Shown here one piece after another: positions 1 through 8,502 of a stretch of DNA of 64,000 bases. The notes beneath the pieces were generated by a model. The model was not told the DNA's origin, did not search any database, and saw only the letters and a list, made by a program, of their open reading frames with translations. Position 1 is the first letter of the stretch. Each line of letters begins with the position of its first letter. Position numbers and translations under genes: made by a program. The stretch comes from Gemmobacter aquaticus (GTDB lineage Bacteria > Pseudomonadota > Alphaproteobacteria > Rhodobacterales > Rhodobacteraceae): contig NZ_VOAK01000026.1 of the NCBI RefSeq assembly GCF_007859075.1, forward strand, positions 1 through 64,000, read 5' to 3'.

Positions 1-342
1 TGACTTCAACCGCGAAGGCCTGGGCATCGAGGGCGACTTCTCGTTGCCAGCCGAGCGGGTCGTCCGATCCCTGAACCAGATCATCGAATGGCGTGGCAAA
101 CCATTGGCGATCAGGGTCGACAACGGCCCCGAATACGTCAGTTCCACGCTGATGACCTGGGCCGAGAAGCAGGGCATCGCCCTGACCTACATCCAGCCCG
201 GCAAGCCCCAGCAGAACGCCTATGTCGAGCGCTACAACCGGACAGTCCGGCATGAATGGCTGAACCTCTACATCTTTGAAACCATCGAGGAGGTGCAGCA
301 GATCGCCACCGAATGGCTGTGGACCTACAACAACGAACGCCC
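1..342 (+). pseudogene. IS3-family transposase OrfB, 5' part, interrupted by an IS407-like element
   Basis: The reading frame is open from the left edge (frame 2) and encodes the C-terminal half of an IS3-type DDE integrase. The second catalytic Asp lies in RVDNGPEY and the Glu in NAYVERYNRTVRHEW; the frame ends at YNNERP. It stops abruptly at 342 where the IS407-like element begins. The missing C-terminus, NMGIGGVTPAMKLKMAA and stop, is found in frame at 50759-50813, just beyond the second IS copy. The gene was therefore intact before the IS-bounded unit entered. The N-terminal part lies outside the window, so whether the rest of this element is intact cannot be told. Confidence 0.9.
339..342. 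repeat. Target-site duplication GCCC, left copy
   Basis: The four bases GCCC before the left IS407-like copy recur directly after the right copy (50755-50758). Removing one copy restores the IS3-type transposase frame exactly. Four-base duplications are usual for the IS407 subgroup of IS3. Confidence 0.8.
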
Positions 343-360
343 TGCTCTGCCCCCCGGAGC

Positions 361-1287
361 TCATCCAGCTGAAACCAGAGCCGGCTGGTGACAATTGCCC
401 GCTTGTGCGGAGGGGGCAATGGGCGAACGGCGGAACGCTTCCGTTTCGTGGAGCCGATCGCCCATTGCGGCGAGTAGGGCGGCATAGGCCGCGGGGGTCT
501 GGTAACCCAAGGCCGAATGAGGCCTTTCAGCGTTGTAGTCGGCCACCCAGGCGGCGATGACGCTGCGGGCGTGGTCGAGGCTGAAGAACAGCGTCTCGTT
601 CAAGAGCTCGTCGCGCATCTTCGAATTGAAGGCCTCGCAGATCCCGTTCTGCATCGGCTTTCCCGGCGCGATGAAGTGCCAGGGCACGCCCGTATCCTCG
701 CTCCAGGCCAGTATCGCGTTGGAGGTGAACTCGGTCCCGTGGTCGGAGACGATCAGGCCGGGCTTGCCGCGCCGGGCGATCAGCGCCGTCAGTTCCCGCG
801 CCACGCGGCGGCCCGAGATCGAGGTGTCGACCACGGCCGCCAGACATTCTTTCGTGACATCGTCGATCACGTTGAAGATCCGGAACCGCCGCCCCTGGGC
901 GAACTGGTCATGCACGAAGTCGACCGACCAGCGCGCGTTCGGCGCGGCCACCGTCAGGAGCGGCGCCCGCGTGCCCGTCGCCTTCTTCCGTCCCCGTCGC
1001 TTGCGCACCGACAGGCCCTCCTCTCGGTAGAGCCGCTGGGTCTTCTTGCGGTTCACGACATGGCCCTCCCGACGCAGCAGAACATGCAGCCGCCGGTAGC
1101 CGAACCGGCGCCGCTCGGATGCCCGCGCCCGCAGGCGCTCGCGCAGATCGTGATCGTCGGGGCGTCGGCCGCGGTATCGGATCGAGGTCCGGTCCGTGCC
1201 GATCACGGAACACGCCCGCCGCTCGCTCATCTCGTGGCACTCCACGAGGATCGCGACGGCTTCGCGCCTAGCGGCGGGCGTCACCAC
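361..1287 (-). CDS. IS407-like transposase OrfB (DDE integrase), copy 1
   Basis: This is the catalytic subunit of the IS407-like transposase. The rve-type core shows first Asp in WSVDFVHD, second Asp in IVSDHGTEF and Glu in [14 protein letters not shown], followed by the C-terminal [15 protein letters not shown] typical of the family. It has no strong start of its own and overlaps the end of OrfA in the -1 frame around GCGAAAG (near 1290), so it is probably made as an OrfAB fusion by programmed -1 frameshifting, as is known for IS3 elements. The frame runs intact to its stop at 361, so the element may still be active. Confidence 0.9.
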   Translation of the reverse strand: MVTPAARREAVAILVECHEMSERRACSVIGTDRTSIRYRGRRPDDHDLRERLRARASERRRFGYRRLHVLLRREGHVVNRKKTQRLYREEGLSVRKRRGRKKATGTRAPLLTVAAPNARWSVDFVHDQFAQGRRFRIFNVIDDVTKECLAAVVDTSISGRRVARELTALIARRGKPGLIVSDHGTEFTSNAILAWSEDTGVPWHFIAPGKPMQNGICEAFNSKMRDELLNETLFFSLDHARSVIAAWVADYNAERPHSALGYQTPAAYAALLAAMGDRLHETEAFRRSPIAPSAQAGNCHQPALVSAG

Positions 1288-1547
1288 TTTCGCGACAGGA
1301 GGTCCTTCAGCGCAGCCTGGTCGAGCAGCGACTCCGCCAAGAGCCGCTTCAGCCGAGCATTCTCCTCTTCCAGCGCCTTCAGCCGCTTCGCGTCCGACAC
1401 CTCCATCCCGCCGAACTTGGCTTTCCAAGTGTAGAACGTCGCGCTGCTGATCCCGTGACGCCGGCACAGCTCCGCCGTCTTCGCACCCGCCTCCTGCTCC
1501 CGCAGGATGCAGATGATCTGCTCTTCCGTGAACTTCGATCGCTTCAT
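1281..1547 (-). CDS. IS407-like transposase OrfA (helix-turn-helix), copy 1
   Basis: A protein of 88 residues starting [12 protein letters not shown]. It has an N-terminal helix-turn-helix ([20 protein letters not shown]) and a following leucine-zipper-like stretch ([17 protein letters not shown]), the standard IS3-family OrfA layout for end binding and dimerisation. It ends LLSRKW and stop, overlapping OrfB. It is identical to the frame at 50424-50690. Confidence 0.92.
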   Translation of the reverse strand: MKRSKFTEEQIICILREQEAGAKTAELCRRHGISSATFYTWKAKFGGMEVSDAKRLKALEEENARLKRLLAESLLDQAALKDLLSRKW

Positions 1548-1611
1548 CGTCCGGTCCTCTCCTTGGGCCGGACTCTAGCATCAGATGGAGGAGTTATCGG
1601 GGGTCAGAGCA

Positions 1612-1640
1612 CTGTTCCCCGCACCCGCGGGGATGAACAT
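1612..1640 (+). CRISPR. Orphan type I-E CRISPR repeat remnant abutting the IS end
   Basis: Starting at the first base after the IS, 29 bases match the widespread type I-E repeat, with the palindromic core TTCCCCGCACCCGCGGGGAT followed by GAAC. The last two bases are AT instead of the usual CG, as often seen in the final degenerate repeat of an array. No second repeat occurs at the expected distance of about 32 bp, and no cas gene is visible. I infer that the IS or a deletion next to it removed the rest of an array. Confidence 0.7.
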
Positions 1641-1839
1641 AGCCAGATCGGTATCACATCCTGCGCAACGATTTTAGCATTACATTACATAACTATCCTT
1701 AGAGGATTTCGAATTCACGGAGGGATTTTAATAGGCGTATCCCCCCATCGCAATGTAGTTCGTCATGAAAAAAACTCCACCGCGTTGAAATGTGGTGATC
1801 TGCCGCAACACTGCACCAAGTTGAGGCAGTATGCTGTCT
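1641..1839. other. AT-rich intergenic stretch without a recognised gene
   Basis: This 199-bp stretch lies between the CRISPR remnant and the stop of the membrane protein gene. It is richer in A+T than the surroundings. I see no repeat, convincing reading frame or terminator here. Confidence 0.5.
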
Positions 1840-3501
1840 CTACTGGCATTCTGGCATGCTGCTCAGAGGGCTCATGGGCTCCGCGCGCAAGGTGAGTGTG
1901 AGCGTAGACCAATGCCCAAAGTGTGATTGTTTGCTCACATTTTCGATATCCTTGGCGGTTTGATCGTGGCCAATACGGAACATAGTGCTGACGGTGTGCT
2001 GCAGTCCCTTGGAATTGCCAACCCTCTCAAGGACATCCATCTTTCCTCCACCTCCAAAGAACCTATTTCTATGTATCCTGAGGTGCTGTTCAATCGCGAT
2101 AGAGAAGGTTACAGGCAGATTGGTCCGGGCAGTAAAGTTTGGGTTAAGGTAGATATTGAAGCCATTGATCTCCGTGGCATTAGTCTTCGCAACGTCGATT
2201 TTTATTCCGCCAATATACACGTTTCCAGAGACTTTCCGATCTGCGCGGTTCTCCGTTGGCAGGTTCCCTTTTATTTCTGCCGAAGATACCTTCACTTCAG
2301 TAGCCTTCTTCAGGTTCTCCTCAAGTTCTTGGACCAATGGTCCAAGAGATGGATGTCCATGGTATCCAGCGATTTCGCTACGCAGCGCTTCAATGGCTAG
2401 GGGTTTTCTCTCCCTTAGGTTTTCGCGCATGGGTTCGAATTTCTCATACAGCCGAGCCGCAACCGCACAGGTCTCGGCGTTACCCTCACCGGAAAGTTCT
2501 CGCAAAGTGAAGTCGTGTTTCTGAACGAATTTCGCCGAGCTTTTTTGGACTGCAACAGCGCGCTCAGCTAGAGCCTGCTCGAGCGACTTTCTGTGGGCAT
2601 TTTTCTGGTCGTCCACCATGCCTCTTAAGTCGCTTTCAAACTCTTCACGATTCCAGTATTCGTCCAGCTTTACAATGCCATAGTCTGCAACAATCCAAGC
2701 GCCGAGCCCGCCTGCTGCTGCACAAAGTCCTGCACCTGGACCTGCCCACGAACATAAAGCTGCGCCGGCGCCAGTGCCTCCTAGAACTGTCGCTAGCTTG
2801 CCACCTGTCTTTGCCCCGGCTTTCATCGCAAGTTTGGCTCCGATCTTCTTCGCCATAACCTTAACCATGGGCTTTAATGCCAACCCAGTGCTTAGCGCCG
2901 CAGTAGTGGCTAGCGGAGCAGTGATCCGCATCCGCGCCACTGCGTCTCCGAGGACCTGGCGTGTCAGCGGCCCTGTGTGAATCCCATTCTGTTCAGCATT
3001 CTCAGGTAGAGCTTGCTGAAATTCGGAGCTGAACAGTGTGTCCATCTTGGTGTGCATGCTGGCAAGCCGCACGTCCAGGCCCGCGAACAGAGTATCCTGG
3101 AGCTTTCCGCTCATATTTCCGAGCGCGGCTTCGGAAAGCTCGGCGTATTCGCCAAGAACTGTGTAATGGAAGTTCGCATAGGTCGGGATGGCATCATAGA
3201 CGGGCTCGTAGGCGGCGTTAAGCAGTGGATCGATCTGGCTTGTGACTGCTTGCAGTGCAGCTTTGTTTGCGGTGTTCAATAATTCTTGAAGTTCAGTGGC
3301 GCTTGCCTCAGCAGGTGCTGGAGGCTGGCTGCCTTCTGCGGCGACAGTTGTGGTCGCACCGCTGTCGCTTAGGTTACGAGTAGTCGCCGCGATGCCGAGA
3401 ACGAGGCTAAGAACTGCCATCATAATGATGCTACCCCAGAACCAACGTGCAAGGTTAGGTCCTTTTCTTCGCTCAGCAGATGTTTCTGTGCTGTCTGTCA
3501 T
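1840..3501 (-). CDS. Uncharacterised membrane-anchored protein, last gene of the GTPase operon
   Basis: A protein of 553 residues that I do not recognise. There is a short charged N-terminus, one membrane segment at about 20-40 (FWGSIIMMAVLSLVLGIA), a polar linker, then a helical region. A glycine/alanine-rich hydrophobic stretch at about 215-275 could insert in a membrane, and a charged helical region and a beta-rich C-terminus follow. It overlaps the upstream membrane gene by 4 bp (ATGA), so the two are translationally coupled. Base composition is clearly more A+T-rich than in the GTPase genes upstream, suggesting a different origin. The architecture resembles an envelope-anchored effector or scaffold, but that is inference only. 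Confidence 0.75.
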   Translation of the reverse strand: MTDSTETSAERRKGPNLARWFWGSIIMMAVLSLVLGIAATTRNLSDSGATTTVAAEGSQPPAPAEASATELQELLNTANKAALQAVTSQIDPLLNAAYEPVYDAIPTYANFHYTVLGEYAELSEAALGNMSGKLQDTLFAGLDVRLASMHTKMDTLFSSEFQQALPENAEQNGIHTGPLTRQVLGDAVARMRITAPLATTAALSTGLALKPMVKVMAKKIGAKLAMKAGAKTGGKLATVLGGTGAGAALCSWAGPGAGLCAAAGGLGAWIVADYGIVKLDEYWNREEFESDLRGMVDDQKNAHRKSLEQALAERAVAVQKSSAKFVQKHDFTLRELSGEGNAETCAVAARLYEKFEPMRENLRERKPLAIEALRSEIAGYHGHPSLGPLVQELEENLKKATEVKVSSAEIKGNLPTENRADRKVSGNVYIGGIKIDVAKTNATEINGFNIYLNPNFTARTNLPVTFSIAIEQHLRIHRNRFFGGGGKMDVLERVGNSKGLQHTVSTMFRIGHDQTAKDIENVSKQSHFGHWSTLTLTLRAEPMSPLSSMPECQ

Positions 3502-4265
3502 TCTGCCACCTTCAAAATGTGAGTGTCGATAAACTGATTAAGTATGACAGCTGATCGACAAAGAACAAAACTGAACAATGCCACATCCAAGCTAAACAGA
3601 GCGCTAAAGATCGGATAATCGCGAAGCTGAACAACCGCCCATAGTTTTATTGCCTCGTATCCATATGGAATGGAGAGAAAGCCGGCGATCCATCCGCCTC
3701 GCTCGGGAAGATTGCTCAATCCAATTTGCACAGCCTCAACAAAATCCGCCTGGAGCATTTCATGGGGCATCGGTGTGGATGTCCAGGTTGTAAGTGCGAT
3801 TACAAGAATCAAGGGCAATGCGACCGACCAAGAGACCAGCGATGTTGCTAGCCCGCGTGCGAAAGGTTCATGGAAGTGGCGTGCGAGATACCGCTGGCCT
3901 CTGGAAAAGAGGCCAGCCGACAGAAAAAAGGCTACAAGCATTATCGAAGCGTCGACGACAGAGGCATCTAGTGCTTGCCATGCGAGGAGTGTAACCGCGA
4001 TACATGTGAACCCGGCTGTTACTAGGAATGCCCTCACGTTGCCCTGAAGAATCCGCTCCAAGGGGGATTCCCTGCGCAGTGCAACATGCAGCCAAGCTCT
4101 CCAAGGAGACAGAGTCAGAGGCCAGAATCCGATCCATATTCCGACAGCCAGCGGCGCTAAGGCCAGAATGGCCCAGTCGCTGTAAATGTAGCTTAGACGC
4201 CATAAGTACAGTGAAAGCCCGGCGAGCGCAGTGGCGGCGAAGGCGTTAGTAATTGAACGGCGCAT
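3498..4265 (-). CDS. Uncharacterised polytopic membrane protein
   Basis: A protein of 255 residues from the ATG at 4265, preceded by AAGGAAAGG at good spacing; the frame extends to 4289, but that start has no comparable ribosome site. There are about six hydrophobic segments (SLYLWRLSYIYSDWAIL, LVTAGFTCIAVTLLAW, IMLVAFFLSAGLF, SVALPLILVIALTTW and two near the C-terminus) with no soluble domain. No family is recognised. It sits between the GTPase gene (60 bp upstream) and the anchored protein (4-bp overlap), so it probably acts in the membrane with them. A+T content is higher than in the GTPase genes. Confidence 0.75.
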   Translation of the reverse strand: MRRSITNAFAATALAGLSLYLWRLSYIYSDWAILALAPLAVGIWIGFWPLTLSPWRAWLHVALRRESPLERILQGNVRAFLVTAGFTCIAVTLLAWQALDASVVDASIMLVAFFLSAGLFSRGQRYLARHFHEPFARGLATSLVSWSVALPLILVIALTTWTSTPMPHEMLQADFVEAVQIGLSNLPERGGWIAGFLSIPYGYEAIKLWAVVQLRDYPIFSALFSLDVALFSFVLCRSAVILNQFIDTHILKVAE

Positions 4266-4325
4266 GATTGCCTTTCCTTGAATGAACAAGGTCGAAAGTT
4301 CTGCGATGCATCTCTCTCGACCTGC

Positions 4326-5870
4326 CTATCCGCCCCCAACCAAACCCCTCCGCACCAATTGTGCCAGCCGACCCACGCCACCGGTCCCACGGCGCAGCTC
4401 GGCCATTGCGGTCGACGATCGGGCACGGCCTTCCAGGCGGCGGCGGTTACGCTGGACCATCAGTGCCTCGGCGGCATGGGTGGTCAACATGCTTTCCAGG
4501 AGGGGTAGGTTCCACTCCGGCGCCTCGACCGAGACGGGCAGCACCAGCCGGCTATCCATCTCGCGCCCGATCTCCGCCACCATATCCGCAAGCTGCGTGC
4601 GGGCGGCGTCGGGCAGGTCGTGCTCGGCGAATGGCCAGCCCGGAACCAGCAAATCGACAGCGGTAAGGGCGATGATGACTGGCGGTCGCCTGCGTGTGGG
4701 ATCGGTGTCGAGGGCAGCTTCAAAACGTTGCAGCAGCGCCGCGTCAGGCGCACGCGCCGGGCGGTTTGCGCGCATCACCCACAGGATCATGTCGCACTGC
4801 ATCATCTCGGACAACATGCGGTCTTCGGCAGCGCGGCTGCCGTCAAGACCCTGGCTGTCGATTACCTTGAACTCCATCCCTCCGATCGTCAGATCATGGC
4901 GCATGAGACCATCGGTCGTGGGCGCCATGTCGGTCTCAGTCAGGTCCTCGGCCGCCAGCGCGTTGACAAGGCTCGACTTGCCCGCACTCACCTGCCCGAC
5001 CAAGAGCAGACGCAGCGGCACGTCTGGTTCGGCAATGCTGCGAGCGTCAGTCGCTTCACTGGCAAGCTGGATCTCCAGCAGTTCGGCATCGGTAAAGCGC
5101 AGTGCGCCCGAATGTAGGTCGATGGCGGCACGGGCGACCTCTTCCAGCACGACGCGCTGCGCGGTGGTGCTGCCCACGAGCTTCAACGTGTCAGTTGTTC
5201 CAGAAATGATCAGGTTCTGCACCTCTTGCGCGATGCTGACGATGGGCGAGGTCATCATACGCTTGGCGCGCCACATCCACGATGCCGCCGATGAGCCATA
5301 CTGGAACCAGGCGCGGTTTTGCCACAACCAGAACAGGGTGCGCAGCGAGATCGTGTCAGAGAAGGGCACCGTGTCGCGCAGGTCTTGCCTCAGGCGTGTC
5401 AGGATCCTGTCTGCCAGCAGCAGTGCCTCGGGGACCGAGAAGTCCAGTGCCTTGCGCTTACCGCCTGACAACCTGTCGGCGGCGAGGTCGAGCACCTCGA
5501 AGGCCATGGGGGACAGCTGGGGCCAAGCGACGGGCTCGGACAGGCGTTCCGCGATGGTGGCAGAGATTGCCTTGTAGGCGCGCGCCTCGGTCTCGGTCCA
5601 TTCCGGGTTGCCCGCGACCAGCGGCCCCGCATAGGGCGCCGGTTCTTCCTTCGCGCGGCGCTTGCGGCGGATATGCGCGATCACTCGGAGAATACGCGCG
5701 AGGCCAAGCACGGTCGCGGTGGCGACGACAAAATGTAGAAGATAGCCCTGCTCTCCCAGCCAGACGAAACCGAGCACCATCGCCGCCGCGAACGGCAGTA
5801 GGTAAAGCACCAGAGAAATCAGTGCCTGACCCCGCAAAAGGCTACCTAGGATGGGCTGAAGGCTACGCAT
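4326..5870 (-). CDS. Membrane-anchored Era/dynamin-like GTPase
   Basis: A protein of 514 residues. Two membrane segments lie near the N-terminus (about 17-60), followed by a basic stretch (RRKRRAK), a helical region, and a GTPase domain from about 285. The G1 loop is GQVSAGKSS (292-300), G3 is DSQGLDG (338-344), and the G4-like motif is unusual: TAVD instead of NKxD. The fold is that of the Era/dynamin-like GTPases associated with membranes. The start overlaps the end of the second GTPase gene by 8 bp, so the two are coupled and may form a hetero-oligomer. Paired bacterial dynamin-like GTPases are known in phage defence (Eleos/LeoA-LeoBC), but orthology to these is not shown here. Confidence 0.85.
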   Translation of the reverse strand: MRSLQPILGSLLRGQALISLVLYLLPFAAAMVLGFVWLGEQGYLLHFVVATATVLGLARILRVIAHIRRKRRAKEEPAPYAGPLVAGNPEWTETEARAYKAISATIAERLSEPVAWPQLSPMAFEVLDLAADRLSGGKRKALDFSVPEALLLADRILTRLRQDLRDTVPFSDTISLRTLFWLWQNRAWFQYGSSAASWMWRAKRMMTSPIVSIAQEVQNLIISGTTDTLKLVGSTTAQRVVLEEVARAAIDLHSGALRFTDAELLEIQLASEATDARSIAEPDVPLRLLLVGQVSAGKSSLVNALAAEDLTETDMAPTTDGLMRHDLTIGGMEFKVIDSQGLDGSRAAEDRMLSEMMQCDMILWVMRANRPARAPDAALLQRFEAALDTDPTRRRPPVIIALTAVDLLVPGWPFAEHDLPDAARTQLADMVAEIGREMDSRLVLPVSVEAPEWNLPLLESMLTTHAAEALMVQRNRRRLEGRARSSTAMAELRRGTGGVGRLAQLVRRGLVGGG

Positions 5871-7773
5871 TGCTCAGTCCTTTCAGCGCATCGGCATATC
5901 GGGTGCGTAGGGCCTCGACGTCCACGGGCTTGCCTGCGCGCAGCTGGAACATCCACCAGGCGGCGGCGCGACCAAGCGCCCAGGTCGAACCGAAACCCCA
6001 GCCTGCGCCCAGAACCGGGCCTGCCGTCTGGCCAATCACCGGGATGAGCGAGACAAGCTGCCGGCTGACAAGTCGGAGCGCCTGCCCGCCAACGACGCTG
6101 ACGCCGAGCGCGGTTGCCAGTGCGGCCAGCTTGCTGCGGTCCCAGTCGATGCCGTAGCGGGTGGCCAGTTCGGCCAGCATCCGCGCCTGCAGGACGGGAA
6201 CCGAGGCCGCACCGACCAGAGGAACCGGCACCGCCCCACCGGCCGAGGCCATGCCGGAATAGCGCAACACCAGACCACGGTTGCGCAGGAACTCCGCCTC
6301 CTCGGCATCGGTCGCGCTCTGGCGATCGAGAAACAGCGCGACCGAAGGAAGGATGCCTGTCAGCGTCTCGGCGAGTGCGGAAAGGTCGGCGCTGTCAGGA
6401 TTGCCCAGGTCGAGCTCGACCGAGGGTAAGGGCTCTCCCCAGGCGGTATCCAGGCGCGACTGGTTGGCGTGGCGGACGCGGGCGCGCGCCTCGGGATCAG
6501 CGACAAGATCGGGCGCCGTATGCACCAGCAGGGCAGGCAACTTGCGGCCGCGCCGGGCAAGCAAAAGCGCCTCTGCGACGGCTCCCTGAACCGGATCGTC
6601 CAGTCGCGCCAGCACCAGTAGGACATGCGCGGCATCATGGCAGGCTGCCAGATCCTCGGCCGGGTCATAGGCGATTTCGCCTAGCCCACGGGTATCGAGG
6701 AAGCGCATCACCGGTTCTGCCGGCGGGTAGTCGAAGGCGAGCGAGGTGCGCGTGCAAGGCACGAAGCCATTGCCGATCTCGGCTGCGCTGGCGCCGGTCA
6801 TTGCCCGCACGAGCGAACTTTTCCCCGCGCCGGTCTTGCCCAGCAACCAGACCACCGGCACTGGCGGCGCGGGTTTCGCCACGTCCTCTGGCGGGTCCAC
6901 CTCGGCAGGTGCCTTCCCCGCCAGTTTGCCCCATATCCAGCCCGGCGTTTCGGCAACGCTGCTGGCAAGGCTTCCGACCCCATCCGACGCGGCACCGACC
7001 AGCTTGCCGACCGACCAGGGGGCCGCGTCGCGGAACACCTTGCCAATTCGGGCGATGGCGGCCGACTCGGCCTCGGAAACTTGTCCGTCAGCCTCGGCAA
7101 TCTCGGTCAGGAAGGTGACGACTTCGGCAGTCATCGCATCATAGTTGCAGTCCGGGTTCTCGCGCTTGAAGTCGGCGAGCGCGCGGGCGATCCCCTCTAT
7201 GCTGGCGTCGTCGAGACCGGCTTCGATCAACGGCAATGCGCGCGCGACATAGTCCGGGTCAAGTCCCCATTCCTGCACGAAATAGTCCCTGATCGCGGCT
7301 CTCTCAGTCTCGTCAATCTGCTCGGCCTCACGCGCGACCATCAGGGCGAGGGCGCCGATCAGGTCAAAAAGCGATGCGCCCAGCAGATCAAGCGGCGTGG
7401 TGATGAAGCGCGGCACCTTTTGGACGCGGCTGCCCTCATACCGGCGCAACAGGTGGATGACCCCCCACCCTGCAGCCCCCGCCGCCGTCGCGGCACCCAC
7501 GACCCAGCCAACGGGCGTCACCGCGGTGACGAGGCCAAGCCCGGTGATCCAGCTTCCGAAGAACGCGCTGGCAACCGTGGTCGAACTGGCGGCAACCCCG
7601 CCAGCGGCTGCGACACCCGTGACCTGCCAGAGCTCGCCTAACGTGCGTGTGGCCTTCAATGAGGCGTAAGCGTCCTCGCCAATCGCTAGTTTCGCCTTGA
7701 AGCGCATCGGATCGGCCACAACCCTTGTCAGTCCTTCGAGGGTTGCAGCGCCCTGCCCGTCTATCTTCCGCAT
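5863..7773 (-). CDS. TerB-like/GTPase/DUF697-type membrane protein
   Basis: A protein of 636 residues from ATG 7773, one base after the stop of the upstream gene; the frame reaches a TTG at 7782. Domains in order: hydrophobic segments at about 50-110; an acidic helical TerB-like domain at about 150-250 (FLTEIAEADGQVSEAESAAI); a GTPase domain with G1 GKTGAGKSS (about 312-320) and G3 DTRGLGE; and a C-terminal hydrophobic region (SLIPVIGQTAGPVLGAGWGF) like the DUF697/YcjF tail. Membrane-binding GTPases with such tails act at the inner membrane. Together with the adjacent GTPase it forms the core of the operon. The exact role is unknown. Confidence 0.85.
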   Translation of the reverse strand: MRKIDGQGAATLEGLTRVVADPMRFKAKLAIGEDAYASLKATRTLGELWQVTGVAAAGGVAASSTTVASAFFGSWITGLGLVTAVTPVGWVVGAATAAGAAGWGVIHLLRRYEGSRVQKVPRFITTPLDLLGASLFDLIGALALMVAREAEQIDETERAAIRDYFVQEWGLDPDYVARALPLIEAGLDDASIEGIARALADFKRENPDCNYDAMTAEVVTFLTEIAEADGQVSEAESAAIARIGKVFRDAAPWSVGKLVGAASDGVGSLASSVAETPGWIWGKLAGKAPAEVDPPEDVAKPAPPVPVVWLLGKTGAGKSSLVRAMTGASAAEIGNGFVPCTRTSLAFDYPPAEPVMRFLDTRGLGEIAYDPAEDLAACHDAAHVLLVLARLDDPVQGAVAEALLLARRGRKLPALLVHTAPDLVADPEARARVRHANQSRLDTAWGEPLPSVELDLGNPDSADLSALAETLTGILPSVALFLDRQSATDAEEAEFLRNRGLVLRYSGMASAGGAVPVPLVGAASVPVLQARMLAELATRYGIDWDRSKLAALATALGVSVVGGQALRLVSRQLVSLIPVIGQTAGPVLGAGWGFGSTWALGRAAAWWMFQLRAGKPVDVEALRTRYADALKGLSNA

Positions 7774-7774
7774 G

Positions 7775-8206
7775 TCAGGCAAGCAGGCTGGAGAGTTTCA
7801 CTTCGAGATCCCCCAGCCGATCTGACCAGAGCGGGTCACGCAGGTCGCTCAGTGCGCCCACGGTCAGGCCGTAAGTCACAAGCAGGGGTTTCAGAAACAC
7901 TCCAATGGCCGCGCCGATCACGGGAAACCCTGCGATCAGTGCCGCGACCACAACCGCTACCACGGTCCCGAAGATTGTGCCCGGAAAGGCCTGCACCACG
8001 GCAAGTGCGAGCGTCAGGATCTTGCGACCCAGATTGACCACGAACTCCCCAGCCTTCACTGTCACGGCCGCCAGATCCATCAGCAGTGCCTTGGTATCGG
8101 CCGACAGCGACATCCGGTCGAGGGCATCGGCAATCTTGCGCAAAGGCATCGCATCGTTGATGTCGCGTAACAGGGCATCACGATTGTTGACGGTCATCTC
8201 GGTCAT
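7775..8206 (-). CDS. Small membrane protein, first gene of the GTPase operon
   Basis: A protein of 143 residues starting MTEMTVNNRDALLRDINDAM at 8206, preceded by AAGGACCG; a GTG at 8251 would add 15 residues. A soluble helical N-terminus is followed by two close hydrophobic helices (ILTLALAVVQAFPGTIFG, VVAVVVAALIAGFPVIGAAI). I recognise no family. Its stop is one base from the start of the TerB-GTPase gene. As the first gene of the operon it may be a membrane adaptor for the GTPases. Confidence 0.75.
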   Translation of the reverse strand: MTEMTVNNRDALLRDINDAMPLRKIADALDRMSLSADTKALLMDLAAVTVKAGEFVVNLGRKILTLALAVVQAFPGTIFGTVVAVVVAALIAGFPVIGAAIGVFLKPLLVTYGLTVGALSDLRDPLWSDRLGDLEVKLSSLLA

Positions 8207-8502
8207 CGGGGCGGTCCTTGAAATCAGATGCTCGGTTACTGGGACATCCACCGGAAATGCGGCAGATTTTCGGTGACATTACGGTTGCTTGGCGCGGGGA
8301 TGACGGTCAAGCACAACTCGAAGATGGGGGCGCACCGCGTCAAAAAGTGTCATACCTGCTCTTGGCAGCCAATATGAACAGAAGTTCGCCCCCTGCCCCG
8401 CACATACACTGTGGTGCGCGCGGCCTTACGCAACTCATCGCAGCCTATTGATATCTCCGCCAAAACCGCGCAACCATAGGGAAAGTCAGACCCAATGGTG
8501 CC
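8207..8502. promoter_or_regulatory. Divergent promoter region between GTPase operon and HEPN-WYL pair
   Basis: This 296-bp non-coding stretch separates two oppositely transcribed units and must hold both promoters. I could not pick convincing -35/-10 pairs or an operator by eye. The WYL regulator encoded at 9168 is the obvious candidate to bind here. Confidence 0.4.

Larger units (their letters stand above)
343..1611 (-). mobile_element. IS407-like insertion sequence (IS3 family), copy 1, 1269 bp
   Basis: The ends are related imperfect inverted repeats: TGCTCTGCCCCCCGGAG on the left and, read inward, TGCTCTGACCCCCGATA on the right, giving the TG...CA termini usual for this family. The element encodes OrfA and OrfB on the minus strand. 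Its reading frames are identical to those of copy 2 at 49486-50754, 49,143 bp away in the same orientation. This copy has no target duplication of its own: GCCC on the left faces CTGT on the right. The left flank is an IS3-type gene and the right flank a CRISPR repeat, so the two sides were once separate sequences. Confidence 0.95.

Noticed and set aside
517-1434. 305-codon plus-strand frame within the IS407-like element (and its twin at 49660-50577)
   Set aside because: Antisense to the clear OrfB integrase; composition has no family resemblance and the frame has no ribosome site.
1641-1672. Treating the 32 bases after the orphan repeat as a spacer
   Set aside because: No following repeat is present; cannot be told from trailer DNA without a database search.
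4282-5577. 431-codon plus-strand frame
   Set aside because: Complete antisense overlap with the anchored GTPase gene, which has G1 and G3 motifs; an effect of high G+C.
8291-8305. GCGCGGGGATGACGG as a second CRISPR repeat
   Set aside because: Matches only a few bases of the repeat core and lacks the palindromic first half.
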